DNA of 64,000 nucleotides from Bacteroidales bacterium (GCA_017465225.1 JAFTWQ010000028.1:1-64000); one strand, 5' to 3'; positions 9,172 to 19,350 are shown, numbered from the stretch's first letter. Numbers and translations: made by a program. Notes: generated by a model from the letters alone, not told the origin.

Positions 9172-11553
9172 ATGAAAAGCTATTTAAGATTCCTGGGAAG
9201 AAACAAGCTGTACACCGCGATCGAGGTGGTGGGGTTGAGCCTGGCACTGGCATTCGTGATTGTTTTGAGCTCGTATATCGTGAACGATATGAGCGTGAAC
9301 AAAGTGCTGAAGAATACGGATGATGTTTATATAGTTCACGGTCTGGAACGTTCGGATTGCTTTAGCGAAGTACCGGCATTATATGAGACTATGCCGGAGA
9401 TAAAGAGTTCATGCGGTATGGTGCATAGCGGCAGGAATACATCTTTGTTCGACGATCTGACTACCGTAAGCTATGAAGACACAAAAATGAATGCTAAAAT
9501 CCTGGGAGCATCAGACACCTTCTTTGACTTCTTCACATTCCCTTTGCTGGAAGGCGATCCGGAAAATGCATTGTCATCGAAGTACAGTGTTGTGATATCA
9601 GAAGAGATGGCAAACACACTCTTCCCTGACGGGGACGCACTCGGTAAGGAAATCAATGTATTTGAGAGGAATCCTTTCTGGCAATGGTCTGACGAACCGG
9701 TGGAGGATTTAAACGTGAATCTGACCGTCACGGGCATCTTCAAGCCATTTTCGCGTACCGTATTCATCGAGCCGGACATAATAATGAACCTCGACCTCAT
9801 TTTCGAGAAGCAGGAATCACTGTTCGGAGGCGGAATGAGAATAGCTGAATATAGTTTTGTGAAGCTGGACAAAGAGGCAGACCCTTACAGCCTCTGCAGC
9901 AGCCTCACCACTGAATTCAAGAAGGTGGCAAGGAATTATGACCCGGATTCCTTCAAGATGGAGCTTGTACTGACACCGTTTGATGATATCAAGAAACAGG
10001 ACCCGCAGACATTCGGTTATCATTTCGACAATATCCGCCAAGGCAGACTCTTCGGGATATACCTTCTTATGTGCATATTCATAGCCATCGTTTCCCTGCT
10101 TGATTACATTGTGCTCACCATTGCCTTCAGTAGATTCAGGATCAAGGAGATAGCGACGCGTCAGCTTCTGGGAACAGACAGGAAGGGCATAATCGGCCGC
10201 TGTTTTGCGGAAGCATTCATACTGCTTGCTATATCTTGTATTTTCGCGGTGATCATCGCACTGGCATTCAAGGACCCTATAGGTCAGATTCTTGGCGCAG
10301 AGATCAATCCTCTGTCCCAGCTGAACGAGTACCTGATATTGGCCGGCATCATCGTGATAATGGTCGCAATAGCCAGCGCCGTCCCTTCATTGATCCTTTC
10401 GTCCTACAGTGCGGTCAATGTGATCAAAGGTGAGGCAAGATATAAGGACAAGGTCATATTCGGCAAGGTATTCATCGGTCTCGCAGGTCTGCTCAGCATC
10501 GGCGCATTGTCAGTTTGCTTCGGCGTGACACGCCAGACACTTCACCTGATCAATCAGCCGTTCGGATATGAATACGATAATATGATTTACACTGAATTCA
10601 TTGCGGAAGACAACAGGTTCTTTGACGAACTGGAGTCGCTTCCGTTTGTGGAAAAGGTGGGAGCAACGACTTCATTGCCGACCAGCTGGATAATGACTGG
10701 ATTGAGAGACAATACGACAGGCAGATATGAAAATGTCGCCTTTATCGACGGAAACAGCTCTTTCTTTGAAATGATAGGAGTCGAAATCCTTGAGGACTAT
10801 GGGCAGGGAACCACTATGAGCGAAGACGGCAAGTGGTATATATGCAAAAGTTCCAAAGAAGGAATATCGCAATATATGACTAACGGAATGCTGAATTTCT
10901 TCACTCCGGCCCCTCTTGGCGGTACAATCAGTGATATGAAGATAGGACTGGTGAAAGAAAATGCATACAGCAAGAATGCATTCATCAATGTGATAGATAT
11001 GCCGGAATGGATTCAGTACGCCTACCCTGTGGCAAAGGTGAACATAAACGAGGACAAGGCAAAGCAGATGATATATGATTTTTACAGAAGCAAGGGATAT
11101 GACGACAATATGTTCATTGTATCCACATTACGCGAAATAGTGGAAAAAGAAATAAAGGAGGAGAAGAATATGCTCAAGCTCCTGACCGGATTCTCTCTCA
11201 TCTGCATCCTGATGACCATTATGACCATCGTCGGACTCAGCAGCTACCACGCAAAGACCGGCGAGAAGGACAATGCCGTGCGTAATGTGTTCGGCTGTTC
11301 GAGGAAGGAGATGATCCGAAAGATCACCCTCGATTTCACACTCCCGGTGGTCATTTCCGCTGTCGTGGCTATTCCGATTGCATATATAGTCATCGGCCGC
11401 TGGCTGGAAGGATATGTCATCCGCACCGACAACTCCCCTCTCATCTACATCGGAGCCTTCGCGGTCGTCCTGTCAGTTACCCTGACAGCGGTAGTCCTCC
11501 AGGCCCTCCGCATGATGCGCACCAACCCGGCTGAGGCGCTGAAGAAGGAGTGA
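9172..11553 (+). CDS. FtsX/MacB-type ABC permease (subfamily S2)
   Basis: 793 residues, the longest intact member; the first extracytoplasmic domain is about 25 residues longer than in S1. Helices 2-4 lie near 293-315, 347-367 and 383-407, helix 5 near 428-447, and helices 6-8 near 668-690, 722-742 and 755-777. Motifs are ATRQLLGTD and NAVRNVFGC, the latter with Asn where most relatives have Lys. Its sister is the interrupted gene at 25237 (LSSYIVxDMSVNK near the N-terminus, TIVGLSSYH near helix 6). Only the first ten codons (LGRN rather than LSRN) and the leader differ in type between the two. Ends QALRMMRTNPAEALKKE. Confidence 0.9.
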   Translation: MKSYLRFLGRNKLYTAIEVVGLSLALAFVIVLSSYIVNDMSVNKVLKNTDDVYIVHGLERSDCFSEVPALYETMPEIKSSCGMVHSGRNTSLFDDLTTVSYEDTKMNAKILGASDTFFDFFTFPLLEGDPENALSSKYSVVISEEMANTLFPDGDALGKEINVFERNPFWQWSDEPVEDLNVNLTVTGIFKPFSRTVFIEPDIIMNLDLIFEKQESLFGGGMRIAEYSFVKLDKEADPYSLCSSLTTEFKKVARNYDPDSFKMELVLTPFDDIKKQDPQTFGYHFDNIRQGRLFGIYLLMCIFIAIVSLLDYIVLTIAFSRFRIKEIATRQLLGTDRKGIIGRCFAEAFILLAISCIFAVIIALAFKDPIGQILGAEINPLSQLNEYLILAGIIVIMVAIASAVPSLILSSYSAVNVIKGEARYKDKVIFGKVFIGLAGLLSIGALSVCFGVTRQTLHLINQPFGYEYDNMIYTEFIAEDNRFFDELESLPFVEKVGATTSLPTSWIMTGLRDNTTGRYENVAFIDGNSSFFEMIGVEILEDYGQGTTMSEDGKWYICKSSKEGISQYMTNGMLNFFTPAPLGGTISDMKIGLVKENAYSKNAFINVIDMPEWIQYAYPVAKVNINEDKAKQMIYDFYRSKGYDDNMFIVSTLREIVEKEIKEEKNMLKLLTGFSLICILMTIMTIVGLSSYHAKTGEKDNAVRNVFGCSRKEMIRKITLDFTLPVVISAVVAIPIAYIVIGRWLEGYVIRTDNSPLIYIGAFAVVLSVTLTAVVLQALRMMRTNPAEALKKE

Positions 11554-11574
11554 TGCCCGGTCGGTGCCGGGCAT
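11553..11574. repeat. GC hairpin overlapping stop codon
   Basis: Perfect ATGCCCGG/CCGGGCAT stem with loop TCGGTG, starting on the last base of TGA. Confidence 0.75.
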
Positions 11575-11607
11575 GACGGGAAAGGTTGGCACGAGCATGA
11601 CGGATCG

Positions 11608-11695
11608 GAATGTCGTCCTGAACGGCTCCAACTGTCATCCTGAATGTATTCAACTGTCATCCTGAACGGTTCCAACTGTCATCCTGAACGGTTCC
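11608..11695 (+). repeat. 22-bp tandem repeat, 4 units
   Basis: Four 22-bp units of the form AACTGTCATCCTGAACGGTT plus two bases, each holding the first 12 bases of REPIN arm A, and running directly into the complete REPIN at 11700. This looks like repeated partial duplication of the arm start. Confidence 0.7.
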
Positions 11696-11699
11696 AACT

Positions 11700-11772
11700 G
11701 TCATCCTGAACGAAGTGAAGGATCTTTGGCCAAAGAATCATGTAAAGATTCTTCGCTGACGCTCAGAATGAC
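11700..11772. repeat. REPIN-like palindromic repeat
   Basis: 73-bp unit with the same arms and spacer as at 3449. Confidence 0.8.
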
Positions 11773-11782
11773 AAGGGAAACG

Positions 11783-11854
11783 CTCAGAATGACAAGAAGG
11801 TTCAGAATGACAAGAAGGTTCAGAACGACAAGAAGGTTCAAAATGACGAGAAAA
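11783..11854 (+). repeat. 18-bp tandem repeat, 4 units
   Basis: Four 18-bp units (11783, 11801, 11819, 11837) of yTCAGAAyGACAAGAAGG, as before the gene at 6390. Confidence 0.7.
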
Positions 11855-11982
11855 CAAAAGGGAAAAACACAGCATTTTTTACCTTTTACAAGACATAATC
11901 AAGTAATATTTAACAATATAGACCTGCAAAAGGTAAGAATTGAACATTTTTAACCTCTTGGTCAAACATAACGACAGACAAA
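11852..11982 (+). promoter_or_regulatory. Leader type B (variant)
   Basis: Same leader as at 3566, but the last repeat reads TTTTTAACCTC instead of TTTTTTACCTC, which would weaken the downstream pairing while leaving the upstream 9-bp pairing intact. Confidence 0.5.
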
Positions 11983-14334
11983 ATGAAGAGTTACCTAAGA
12001 TTCCTGAGCAGAAACAAGCTGTACACCGCGATCGAAGTGGTGGGGTTGAGCTTGGCGCTGGCGTTCCTTATCGTTCTTGGATCGGTCCTGATCGACAAGA
12101 GCCAGGTCAATGACAACATCAAGTATGAGAATGAGATTTACGCATTGGCCGATATCGGGGAATACCCCGGCATAGGACAATCAGGAGCAGTGGGAACATT
12201 CCTGCAGCAGATTCCGATGGTCAAGGAATGGTGCCGTTTCAGTCCTTGCAGACAAGTGAAGATGAAAAAGGAGAATGGCGACAGTCTGCTCGTCTCCCCT
12301 ATGGAGGTCACTTCCAACTTCTTCAGTTTCTTCGGGATTGAAATGGTCCACGGTGATCAGGAACAGGCATTGAAGGTGAATGGAGCCGAAATGCCTTTTG
12401 TCAGTTCAGGTGGCGGTGCCTTTATGGTGGGAGGTCCTATAGACACGGACAGCAAGCCGCTGGAGCCAAGAGGTCATGTCGTGCTGTCAAAGCATCTTGC
12501 CGACGCTGTCTTTCCCGATGAAGATCCTATCGGCAAAAGCATCAGCCTTCACGCAGACTGGGACATAAGGGGTTCATATACGATCACAGGTATAGCGGAG
12601 GAACTGGGGAAAAACGTCCTTCCGAATGCTGACCTGTACATAAGTTTTTATGAAGCGCCATATCATAGAGACAGTTATATGTTCAAACCGAATTCGAAGA
12701 AGGACATAAAGGCAATTCTGAATCTCATCAGGACTCACAAGACCGATAACGAATACGACCAGCGTGATTTCCAGCGGACCGACATCATTCCGTTCAAGGA
12801 CATCAAGGACGGAAAGATACCGGCATACAACTATCGCCATATCTCTGATCCGAAGTTCTCCAATGCATTCAGCCTGATATGTATAGTCATACTTGCTTTC
12901 GCGCTCCTGAACTACATTTCGCTGACCGTCGCCTTCTCCCGTTTCAGGCTGAAGGAGGCAGCTACAAGGTCTCTGCTGGGCACATCAGGAAGAGAGATCG
13001 TATTGAGAGGATTTGCAGAAGCATTGATCCTTGTCGGAACCTCCTGCGTTCTGGCTGTCCTGCTGATACTTGCATTACAGAATGAATTGAGTTCATTCTT
13101 CGGCGTGGAAATCAGACCGTTAGAAAATGCCGCCGTCGTGATTGCAATCATAATAACAGCCTTACTTACAGCTGCCTGTGCAAGCGGAATCAACTTCATG
13201 ATCAACAGAAGATACCGCCCGATCGATGTGATCCGTGGAGAAAGCCGTTACCACGACAAGGCGGTCATGGGCAAGATATTCATCGGCTTCCAGAGTGCTA
13301 TCTGCTTCGCGACTGTGATCTTCGGCATCGGAATCATGATGCAGACAAAGAAGATGACCGATTATCCTGTCGGCTATAATACGGAGAACATCATCCAGAT
13401 CAACGGAAATGAGAAGTCGTATATGAATTACAAGGATGAACTCCGTAATCTGCATTTTGTAGAAGATATAGGCTGCACTATCAATGAGTTCATAAGATAT
13501 GCTCCAGTACAGAATCTTGAAGAAGATATAAAATGGTGCTATCTCGCCTGCGATCAGTCCGCATTCGATATATTGGGATTCAAGGTCAAGGAGTATCTTG
13601 ATATTTCAGGTATGCTCGATCGGCAGAGCTATCTGTCTGAAAGCAGTTATGAAATTCACAATTCATTAGAGAAGATTGACTGGTCTGGCAGGATTGTGGG
13701 AATATTGGAGGATTTTCATATTGGCAACATTAAGGAAGTGGCAAAAAGCAAGACGATATTTGAGGTGCAGATTGATGATTCAGCCATAGAATGGGTCGGC
13801 AACAACCTTCTTGTCAAGGTGTCCGGCGACCAGTATGAAGCCAGGGATGCGATCCGTCAGTTCTATATGGACAAGGGATTGTACAATGACCAGCTGCGCA
13901 TCCACACCCTCGAGGAATGGTCCATGATGAATTATGAGGATGAGAACAGGATGATGAGGCTCATAGCGGTATTTGCCATCATCAGCATGCTCATGACAGC
14001 TCTCGCGATCATCGCCCTCAGCAGCTACTACGCACAGACTAACAGGCACGACACTGCCGTACGTAAAGTATTCGGAATCTCGCGCGGGGATGTATTCTGG
14101 AAGACAGTATGGGGTTTCATCGCACCAGTCCTGATCGGCGCGGCCGTTGCCCTGCCTCTAGCGTACGCCTATTTCGGCCGATGGCTCCAGGCATATCCCG
14201 TCCGTATCGGGAACTCCCCTGCCATATACCTCGCCGCCCTCGCTATCGTCCTGCTGGTGACCTTCGCCACCGTCACCCTCCAGGCCCTCCGCCTGATGCG
14301 CACCAACCCGGCAGAAGCGCTGAAGAAGGAATGA
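11983..14334 (+). CDS. FtsX/MacB-type ABC permease (subfamily S3)
   Basis: 783 residues with helices 2-4 near 292-312, 345-367 and 382-402, helix 5 near 428-448, and helices 6-8 near 657-682, 706-730 and 745-768. Motifs are ATRSLLGTS and TAVRKVFGI. The stretch after helix 6 (SRGDVFWKTVWGFIAPVLIG) is shared exactly with the next gene at 14584, and their last 40 codons are nearly identical in DNA, so the two are close paralogues or have exchanged 3' ends. The start codon context is slightly different (ATGAAGAGTTACCTAAG). Ends LMRTNPAEALKKE. Substrate unknown. Confidence 0.9.
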   Translation: MKSYLRFLSRNKLYTAIEVVGLSLALAFLIVLGSVLIDKSQVNDNIKYENEIYALADIGEYPGIGQSGAVGTFLQQIPMVKEWCRFSPCRQVKMKKENGDSLLVSPMEVTSNFFSFFGIEMVHGDQEQALKVNGAEMPFVSSGGGAFMVGGPIDTDSKPLEPRGHVVLSKHLADAVFPDEDPIGKSISLHADWDIRGSYTITGIAEELGKNVLPNADLYISFYEAPYHRDSYMFKPNSKKDIKAILNLIRTHKTDNEYDQRDFQRTDIIPFKDIKDGKIPAYNYRHISDPKFSNAFSLICIVILAFALLNYISLTVAFSRFRLKEAATRSLLGTSGREIVLRGFAEALILVGTSCVLAVLLILALQNELSSFFGVEIRPLENAAVVIAIIITALLTAACASGINFMINRRYRPIDVIRGESRYHDKAVMGKIFIGFQSAICFATVIFGIGIMMQTKKMTDYPVGYNTENIIQINGNEKSYMNYKDELRNLHFVEDIGCTINEFIRYAPVQNLEEDIKWCYLACDQSAFDILGFKVKEYLDISGMLDRQSYLSESSYEIHNSLEKIDWSGRIVGILEDFHIGNIKEVAKSKTIFEVQIDDSAIEWVGNNLLVKVSGDQYEARDAIRQFYMDKGLYNDQLRIHTLEEWSMMNYEDENRMMRLIAVFAIISMLMTALAIIALSSYYAQTNRHDTAVRKVFGISRGDVFWKTVWGFIAPVLIGAAVALPLAYAYFGRWLQAYPVRIGNSPAIYLAALAIVLLVTFATVTLQALRLMRTNPAEALKKE

Positions 14335-14355
14335 TGCCCGGTCGGGGCCGGGCAT
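14334..14355. repeat. GC hairpin overlapping stop codon
   Basis: Perfect ATGCCCGG/CCGGGCAT stem, loop TCGGGG, starting on the last base of TGA. Confidence 0.75.
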
Positions 14356-14457
14356 GACGGGATGGGGCCGGCACAAGCATGACGGATTGTAGCCGTGTAT
14401 GACGGGACAGAATGTCATTATGAACATTCTCACTTGTCATCCTGAACATTCTCAAAT

Positions 14458-14531
14458 GTCATCCTGAACGAAGTGAAGGATCTTTGGCCAAAGAATCATT
14501 ATAAAGATCCTTCGCTGACGCTCAGGATGAC
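14458..14531. repeat. REPIN-like palindromic repeat (symmetrical variant)
   Basis: 74-bp unit. Arm B reads AGATCCTTCGCTGACGCTC then AGGATGAC, matching arm A more closely than in the copies upstream. Confidence 0.8.
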
Positions 14532-14583
14532 AGGAAAAACATTCGGGATGACAAGTGAAAACAAATTGTAAGAAAAACATCTG
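14532..14583 (+). promoter_or_regulatory. Leader type C
   Basis: A 52-bp AT-rich stretch (AGTGAAAACAAATTGTAAG then AAAAACATCTG) between the REPIN and the ATG, identical before the gene at 17063. No convincing -33/-7 pair was found. Confidence 0.4.
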
Positions 14584-16860
14584 ATGAAAAGTTACTTAAG
14601 ATTCTTATTAAGAAACAAGCTCTACACCGCGATCGAGGTCGTGGGATTGAGCGTGTCACTTGCCTTTGTCATACTGATGAGCGCATATGTGATCGGGAAC
14701 ATGTCATATGACAGGGAGATCAAGGATAAGGACGAAATATACCTGTGCCACAATATCGGCTTTGCAACCTCGTACAGCTTTCTGGAAGATGAGTTCACCA
14801 TGTATCCGGAAATACGGGAGTTCTGTCAATTCGGTAGGGCGCCTATAGGAATCTTTGTGGAAGGAGAGCTTACGCAGGACAGCAATCCGCTATGGGTGAC
14901 AGACAATTTTTTCACTTTCCTGCAATTCAAACTTGTTGCTGGCGACGTTGACGAAGTACTTAAGAAGGACTTTTCTGCCGTGGTATCCGAGTCTTTTGCA
15001 GAAAGATATTTCTCCGGTGAACACCCTATAGGCAGGTCTATCGGATTTGATTATAATGGTACCATGAGGTCCCTTACCATAACCGGGGTGTTCAAGGATG
15101 TGAAAAAGAGCAATATCCTCAACTGCGATGTCCTTGTCAATCAAAGACTGCTACCTCCGATTATAGGCGGAGGATGGTACGGGTGCGTAAACCTGGTACG
15201 CTTCAACGGAAATCCGGACAGAAGTCAGCTGGCGCACGACATCTACTACAATTCCAAAGATGAGTTCTTTGCATCCAGACTGGTACCGGAACTGCGGTTC
15301 ACAAGGTATGATGAGCTGGATATCAACATCGGAGTCACAGATCCTTTCCAGAACATCGGAGATCTCAAGCAGCAGAAAAGGTTCACATCAGCGTGCGTGA
15401 TACTGCTGATATTTTCACTCTTGAACTATATCTTCCTTACATTGGCATTCTCGAGATTCAGGATCAAGGAGATGGCCACAAGAATGCTTCTGGGCACATC
15501 CAGGCCAAGCATAATAAGGCGACTCATCACGGAGTCACTATTGCTGACCACCTTCTCGTTTGCCATCGGAGCATTGATGGCTGTCGCATTGGAGAAACAA
15601 GTCTCATTGCTGTTGAGAAGCGAAATCGAGGTATTCAGCAACGGTGCGGAAATGATATGGGGAGCGGCCATCATCATCCTCTGCTCCGTGATTGCCGGAA
15701 GTGTACCGGCACTCAACATGGCAACAGTGAAGCCGATTGAAGTCCTCAAAGGTGAAAGCCGCAAGAAAGACAAGATGGTCCTCGGCAGAATATTCATTGC
15801 CATCCAGACAGGAATATGCATCCTGATCATCTCGATTGCATCAGCAATGTACCTGCAGACCCGAAAGATGATCAATGAACCTTTAGGTTACAGGACGGAA
15901 GGTCTTATAGAAGTCGAAGACATGTATAACGATGTCGATATGTACAACATCGTGAAGGCTCTGCCTTGTGTCAAAAGGGTCTCACGATACAGTTCATGTC
16001 CGATAACATACTCCCATGCAAGACGGTCATTGGGCCTGTATGGACACGACGTGATGATTCATGGTTACGAACTGCAATGTGACATGGAGGCATTGTCAAT
16101 GCTGGGCATAGACATCATCGAGAAATATGACAACGACATGGAAACGTATTTCACCCGGAGCAGCTATGAGACGATCGCATCAATGTTTGAAAGCAATGGT
16201 GTGGAAAAAGACGACATGAAGCATGTTTATGCCGGTATCGTGTCAGACTTCAGATTCGGAAACGCTGCAACTGTGTTAGATGGCGTCACATGCGTAAGCA
16301 TCAGTGAAGGGCAAAGGATAGGATGGCTTCTTATAGAGGCCGAGGGAGATGCCGGAGAGGCAAAGAAAATGATTGCCAAAGCCTTCAAAGAAGCAATGGG
16401 AGATCGATTCTGCTCACCCGAACCTGTAAGGATGATCAGAGAGATTGTCGAGGAAAGCTTTACCAGCGAAAAACACTCATGTCTGATCATCGGCGCATTC
16501 TCCCTCCTATGTATACTCCTGACAATCATGGCTTTGACAGCCTTGAGCGGCTACTACGCACATATGCGCACGCAAGACACAGCCGTGCGGAAAGTATTCG
16601 GCATCTCGCGCGGTGATGTATTCTGGAAGACGGTATGGGGATTCATCGCACCTGTCCTGATCGGCTCCATAGCGGCGGCTCCGCTGGCATACGCATATGT
16701 CGGTCATTGGCTGGAATCATATCCCGTCCGTATCGGGAACTCCCCTGCCATATACCTCGCCGCCCTCGCCATCGTCCTGCTGGTGACCCTCGCCACCGTC
16801 ACCCTCCAGGCCCTCCGCCTCATGCGCACCAACCCGGCCGAGGCTCTGAAGAAGGAATGA
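14584..16860 (+). CDS. FtsX/MacB-type ABC permease (subfamily S3)
   Basis: 758 residues. Helices 2-4 lie near 267-288, 315-337 and 355-378, helix 5 near 398-420, and helices 6-8 near 632-655, 681-705 and 718-742. Motifs are ATRMLLGTS and TAVRKVFGI. The first extracytoplasmic domain is about 25 residues shorter than that of its S3 sister at 11983. From the intergenic region through codon 23 its DNA is almost identical to the next gene (17063), then the two diverge sharply into different subfamilies. This places a likely recombination joint near codon 23. The 3' end instead matches 11983. Confidence 0.9.
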   Translation: MKSYLRFLLRNKLYTAIEVVGLSVSLAFVILMSAYVIGNMSYDREIKDKDEIYLCHNIGFATSYSFLEDEFTMYPEIREFCQFGRAPIGIFVEGELTQDSNPLWVTDNFFTFLQFKLVAGDVDEVLKKDFSAVVSESFAERYFSGEHPIGRSIGFDYNGTMRSLTITGVFKDVKKSNILNCDVLVNQRLLPPIIGGGWYGCVNLVRFNGNPDRSQLAHDIYYNSKDEFFASRLVPELRFTRYDELDINIGVTDPFQNIGDLKQQKRFTSACVILLIFSLLNYIFLTLAFSRFRIKEMATRMLLGTSRPSIIRRLITESLLLTTFSFAIGALMAVALEKQVSLLLRSEIEVFSNGAEMIWGAAIIILCSVIAGSVPALNMATVKPIEVLKGESRKKDKMVLGRIFIAIQTGICILIISIASAMYLQTRKMINEPLGYRTEGLIEVEDMYNDVDMYNIVKALPCVKRVSRYSSCPITYSHARRSLGLYGHDVMIHGYELQCDMEALSMLGIDIIEKYDNDMETYFTRSSYETIASMFESNGVEKDDMKHVYAGIVSDFRFGNAATVLDGVTCVSISEGQRIGWLLIEAEGDAGEAKKMIAKAFKEAMGDRFCSPEPVRMIREIVEESFTSEKHSCLIIGAFSLLCILLTIMALTALSGYYAHMRTQDTAVRKVFGISRGDVFWKTVWGFIAPVLIGSIAAAPLAYAYVGHWLESYPVRIGNSPAIYLAALAIVLLVTLATVTLQALRLMRTNPAEALKKE

Positions 16861-16881
16861 TGCCCGGTCGGGGCCGGGCAT
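16860..16881. repeat. GC hairpin overlapping stop codon
   Basis: Perfect ATGCCCGG/CCGGGCAT stem, loop TCGGGG, starting on the last base of TGA. Confidence 0.75.
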
Positions 16882-16936
16882 GACGGGATGGGGCCGTGTA
16901 TGACGGGACAGAATGTCATTATGAACATTCTCACTT

Positions 16937-17010
16937 GTCATCCTGAACGAAGTGAAGGATCTTTGGCCAAAGAATCATTATAAAGATCCTTTGCTGACGC
17001 TCAGGATGAC
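16937..17010. repeat. REPIN-like palindromic repeat (symmetrical variant)
   Basis: Near-identical to the copy at 14458, with TTTGCTGACG in place of TTCGCTGACG in arm B. Confidence 0.8.
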
Positions 17011-17062
17011 AGGAAAAACATTCGGGATGACAAGTGAAAACAAATTGTAAGAAAAACATCTG
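17011..17062 (+). promoter_or_regulatory. Leader type C
   Basis: Same 52-bp leader as at 14532. Confidence 0.4.
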
Positions 17063-19333
17063 ATGAAAAGTTACTTAAGATTCTTATTAAGAAACAAGCT
17101 GTACACCGCGATCGAGGTCGTGGGATTGAGCATTGCATTGGCATTTGTAATCATCTTCACATGTTATGTGAAGCAGCAGACGGCTGTGAACAACCATTAT
17201 CCGGACTCCGACAAGATATATCTGGCTGGAATAGGTCAGAATACATATTCCTATTATTCTATGGCTGAAGAGCTTGAGGCAGGGATTCCCGAAATTGAAG
17301 AGGCGGTACTTGTACAGAACTATTATAATTCCTTTAAGTATGAAGGTGAGACTCTCTCAGAAAAGGGTTTGCTTGTAGTAGGAAAGGACTTCTTCGACCT
17401 GTTTCAGACTAAGTTTCTATATGGCAGTCCGGAAGAGTTTGATGTAAAGGAGAGTGCATTCGTGACGGAGGGTTTCGCCCGAAGACACGGTATGGAAGAG
17501 GTCATAGGAAAGAAACTCACTGATGGAAACAAGGTAATCAGCATTGCTGGAATAATTGAAGATTTTTCAGGAACCGTATTTGATGATTTCGAGTTCATCA
17601 TAAATTCTATGGCAATTGTTCCAAGAGACCAGAACTTTGTTTCGAGCGGGGTTATGACATTTGTCAAAGCGGCGGACGGAGCCGATATCGCATTGCTGGA
17701 AGAAAAGGTTTCAAAGGTGGCAGGCGAATTCTTCAAACGCATCCAGTTTCCGAGAGAGGAGAAGGCGATGCTCATCAGACTTGACAAGCTATATTTTTCC
17801 GATGCAAACGACGGCATGACCGGCCTCAAGACTGAAAGCCGCGACAGAGTGATGATATTCAGTCTTGTCGTGCTGTTCCTGCTGATCTCTGCCATAATCA
17901 ACTATATAAACCTCAACATCGCTAATGCCGAAAAAAGGTCTAAAGAATTCGCAGTCAGGCACATAATGGGCGCAGAACGCAAACTCCTGACATGGAGGAC
18001 ATTGCTGGAATCTTTCGTATTCACTTTCGTGACATTCATTATTGCATTGACGACTGCCTCTTTGCTGATTGATCCGATCAACGGACTTCTCCAGTCGGAA
18101 ATTCCGATAAAGCTTTCGTTAGGTTGGGATTACATCGGAATATACGGCATGCTGATCATGCTTATTGCTGTTATCTGTGGCATTGCCGTCTCCATGACAA
18201 CCTCAAGGGTCAGGATCACGAGCAGCACCAGAACGAAGATGCCTATAGCGAAGATGTTCATGGCACTTCAGTTCGTGATATCATTCATAATGATTTCCGT
18301 AGCGGTCACAATGGAAATGCAGATGAAGCATATGATCGGACGCGAGATGTACGCAAATGTAGATAACATTTACCGTACGAACGTTGTGCCGTCGGGACTC
18401 AAAGAAAAGATTGAAGCACTTCCATTCGTGAGAAGAATCGGCAGATCGACCGGCTATCCGGGATATTACGGTATGTCGATGAGTGGAGCAGATGACCAAC
18501 CTGCAATAAGCCTCTTGTTCTGCGACAGCACAGCCTTCAAGATATTCGGATTCGAGAAGATTGCCGATTTCAATCCGGGAAATCTTATGGGTACATGGAT
18601 GAGCGAAAGCGCTGCAAGACATTATGGGATCGGAGCGGAAAATCCTATCTGGGATGCTCCTATATTCGGCGGTACCAGCGAAAATGTGGCTGGTATAATC
18701 AAAGACACACCAGTAGCAAACGTCCTGGAGAAGAAGTACAAAGGCCTTGGAATCGTCAGCGTCACTTCCCCGGAATATGTATCATGGGGAGGCCTTATTC
18801 TGGAAACAGATGAAACGCGGGAACACAAACACATACTTGACAGTCTCGTGAGCACCATGTATATGAACGAAACCGGCCGTGATGCATTCGGATACGGATT
18901 TTTGAATGATCTTCATAAGGCCGCTTACGACCGTACACGCAAGGATATGCGTCTGATCGAACTCTTTATGTTCATTTCCATTCTCCTCTCCTGCCTCGCC
19001 TTCCTTGCGATGAGCGTCCACTATGCGACCGGCAATACAAAGCCGATAGCGGTTCATAAGGTATTCGGCGGCACAACGAAAAGCGAGCTCCACCGCTGTA
19101 TGGCTGTATATCTAAAAATCATTGCTGCGGCTATTGTGGTCGGTCTCCCGCCTGCCATATGGATAAGCGAGAGATACCTCCAGCAGTTCAGCTACAGGTT
19201 CGATCTGGCCGACAAATGGTGGATCTTCCTTATCGCCATCGCAGTCTCATTATTCATCTCCACAGCTACCGTCCTCTGGCAGACCCTCCGCGCCGCACGC
19301 ACCAACCCGGCAGAAGCGCTGAAGAAGGAGTGA
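17063..19333 (+). CDS. FtsX/MacB-type ABC permease (subfamily S1, diverged)
   Basis: 756 residues, the shortest intact member. Helices 2-4 lie near 262-284, 315-338 and 355-378, helix 5 near 392-413, and helices 6-8 near 633-655, 678-703 and 712-735. The cytoplasmic motifs are unusual: AVRHIMGAE replaces ATRxLLG, and AVHKVFGGT has His where relatives have Arg. Body similarity (YVKQQTAVN, ISLLFCDSTAF) points to the S1 group, yet the leader and first 23 codons match the S3 gene at 14584. The usual GC hairpin after the stop is truncated here (TGATGCCAGCCGG) and runs into a nuclease-gene remnant. Confidence 0.88.
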   Translation: MKSYLRFLLRNKLYTAIEVVGLSIALAFVIIFTCYVKQQTAVNNHYPDSDKIYLAGIGQNTYSYYSMAEELEAGIPEIEEAVLVQNYYNSFKYEGETLSEKGLLVVGKDFFDLFQTKFLYGSPEEFDVKESAFVTEGFARRHGMEEVIGKKLTDGNKVISIAGIIEDFSGTVFDDFEFIINSMAIVPRDQNFVSSGVMTFVKAADGADIALLEEKVSKVAGEFFKRIQFPREEKAMLIRLDKLYFSDANDGMTGLKTESRDRVMIFSLVVLFLLISAIINYINLNIANAEKRSKEFAVRHIMGAERKLLTWRTLLESFVFTFVTFIIALTTASLLIDPINGLLQSEIPIKLSLGWDYIGIYGMLIMLIAVICGIAVSMTTSRVRITSSTRTKMPIAKMFMALQFVISFIMISVAVTMEMQMKHMIGREMYANVDNIYRTNVVPSGLKEKIEALPFVRRIGRSTGYPGYYGMSMSGADDQPAISLLFCDSTAFKIFGFEKIADFNPGNLMGTWMSESAARHYGIGAENPIWDAPIFGGTSENVAGIIKDTPVANVLEKKYKGLGIVSVTSPEYVSWGGLILETDETREHKHILDSLVSTMYMNETGRDAFGYGFLNDLHKAAYDRTRKDMRLIELFMFISILLSCLAFLAMSVHYATGNTKPIAVHKVFGGTTKSELHRCMAVYLKIIAAAIVVGLPPAIWISERYLQQFSYRFDLADKWWIFLIAIAVSLFISTATVLWQTLRAARTNPAEALKKE

Positions 19334-19350
19334 TGCCAGCCGGAGATTCT

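Noticed and set aside
9129..9323. Upstream ORF starting TTGAACATTTTTTACCTC and overlapping the permease start (also 6347-6538)
   Set aside because: Uses a TTG start, lies out of frame with the permease and loses similarity where the permease codons diverge; a shadow of the conserved 5' DNA.
3440..11860. CRISPR array
   Set aside because: Repeats are clustered per intergenic region and imperfectly palindromic, without unique spacers of regular length; no cas genes.
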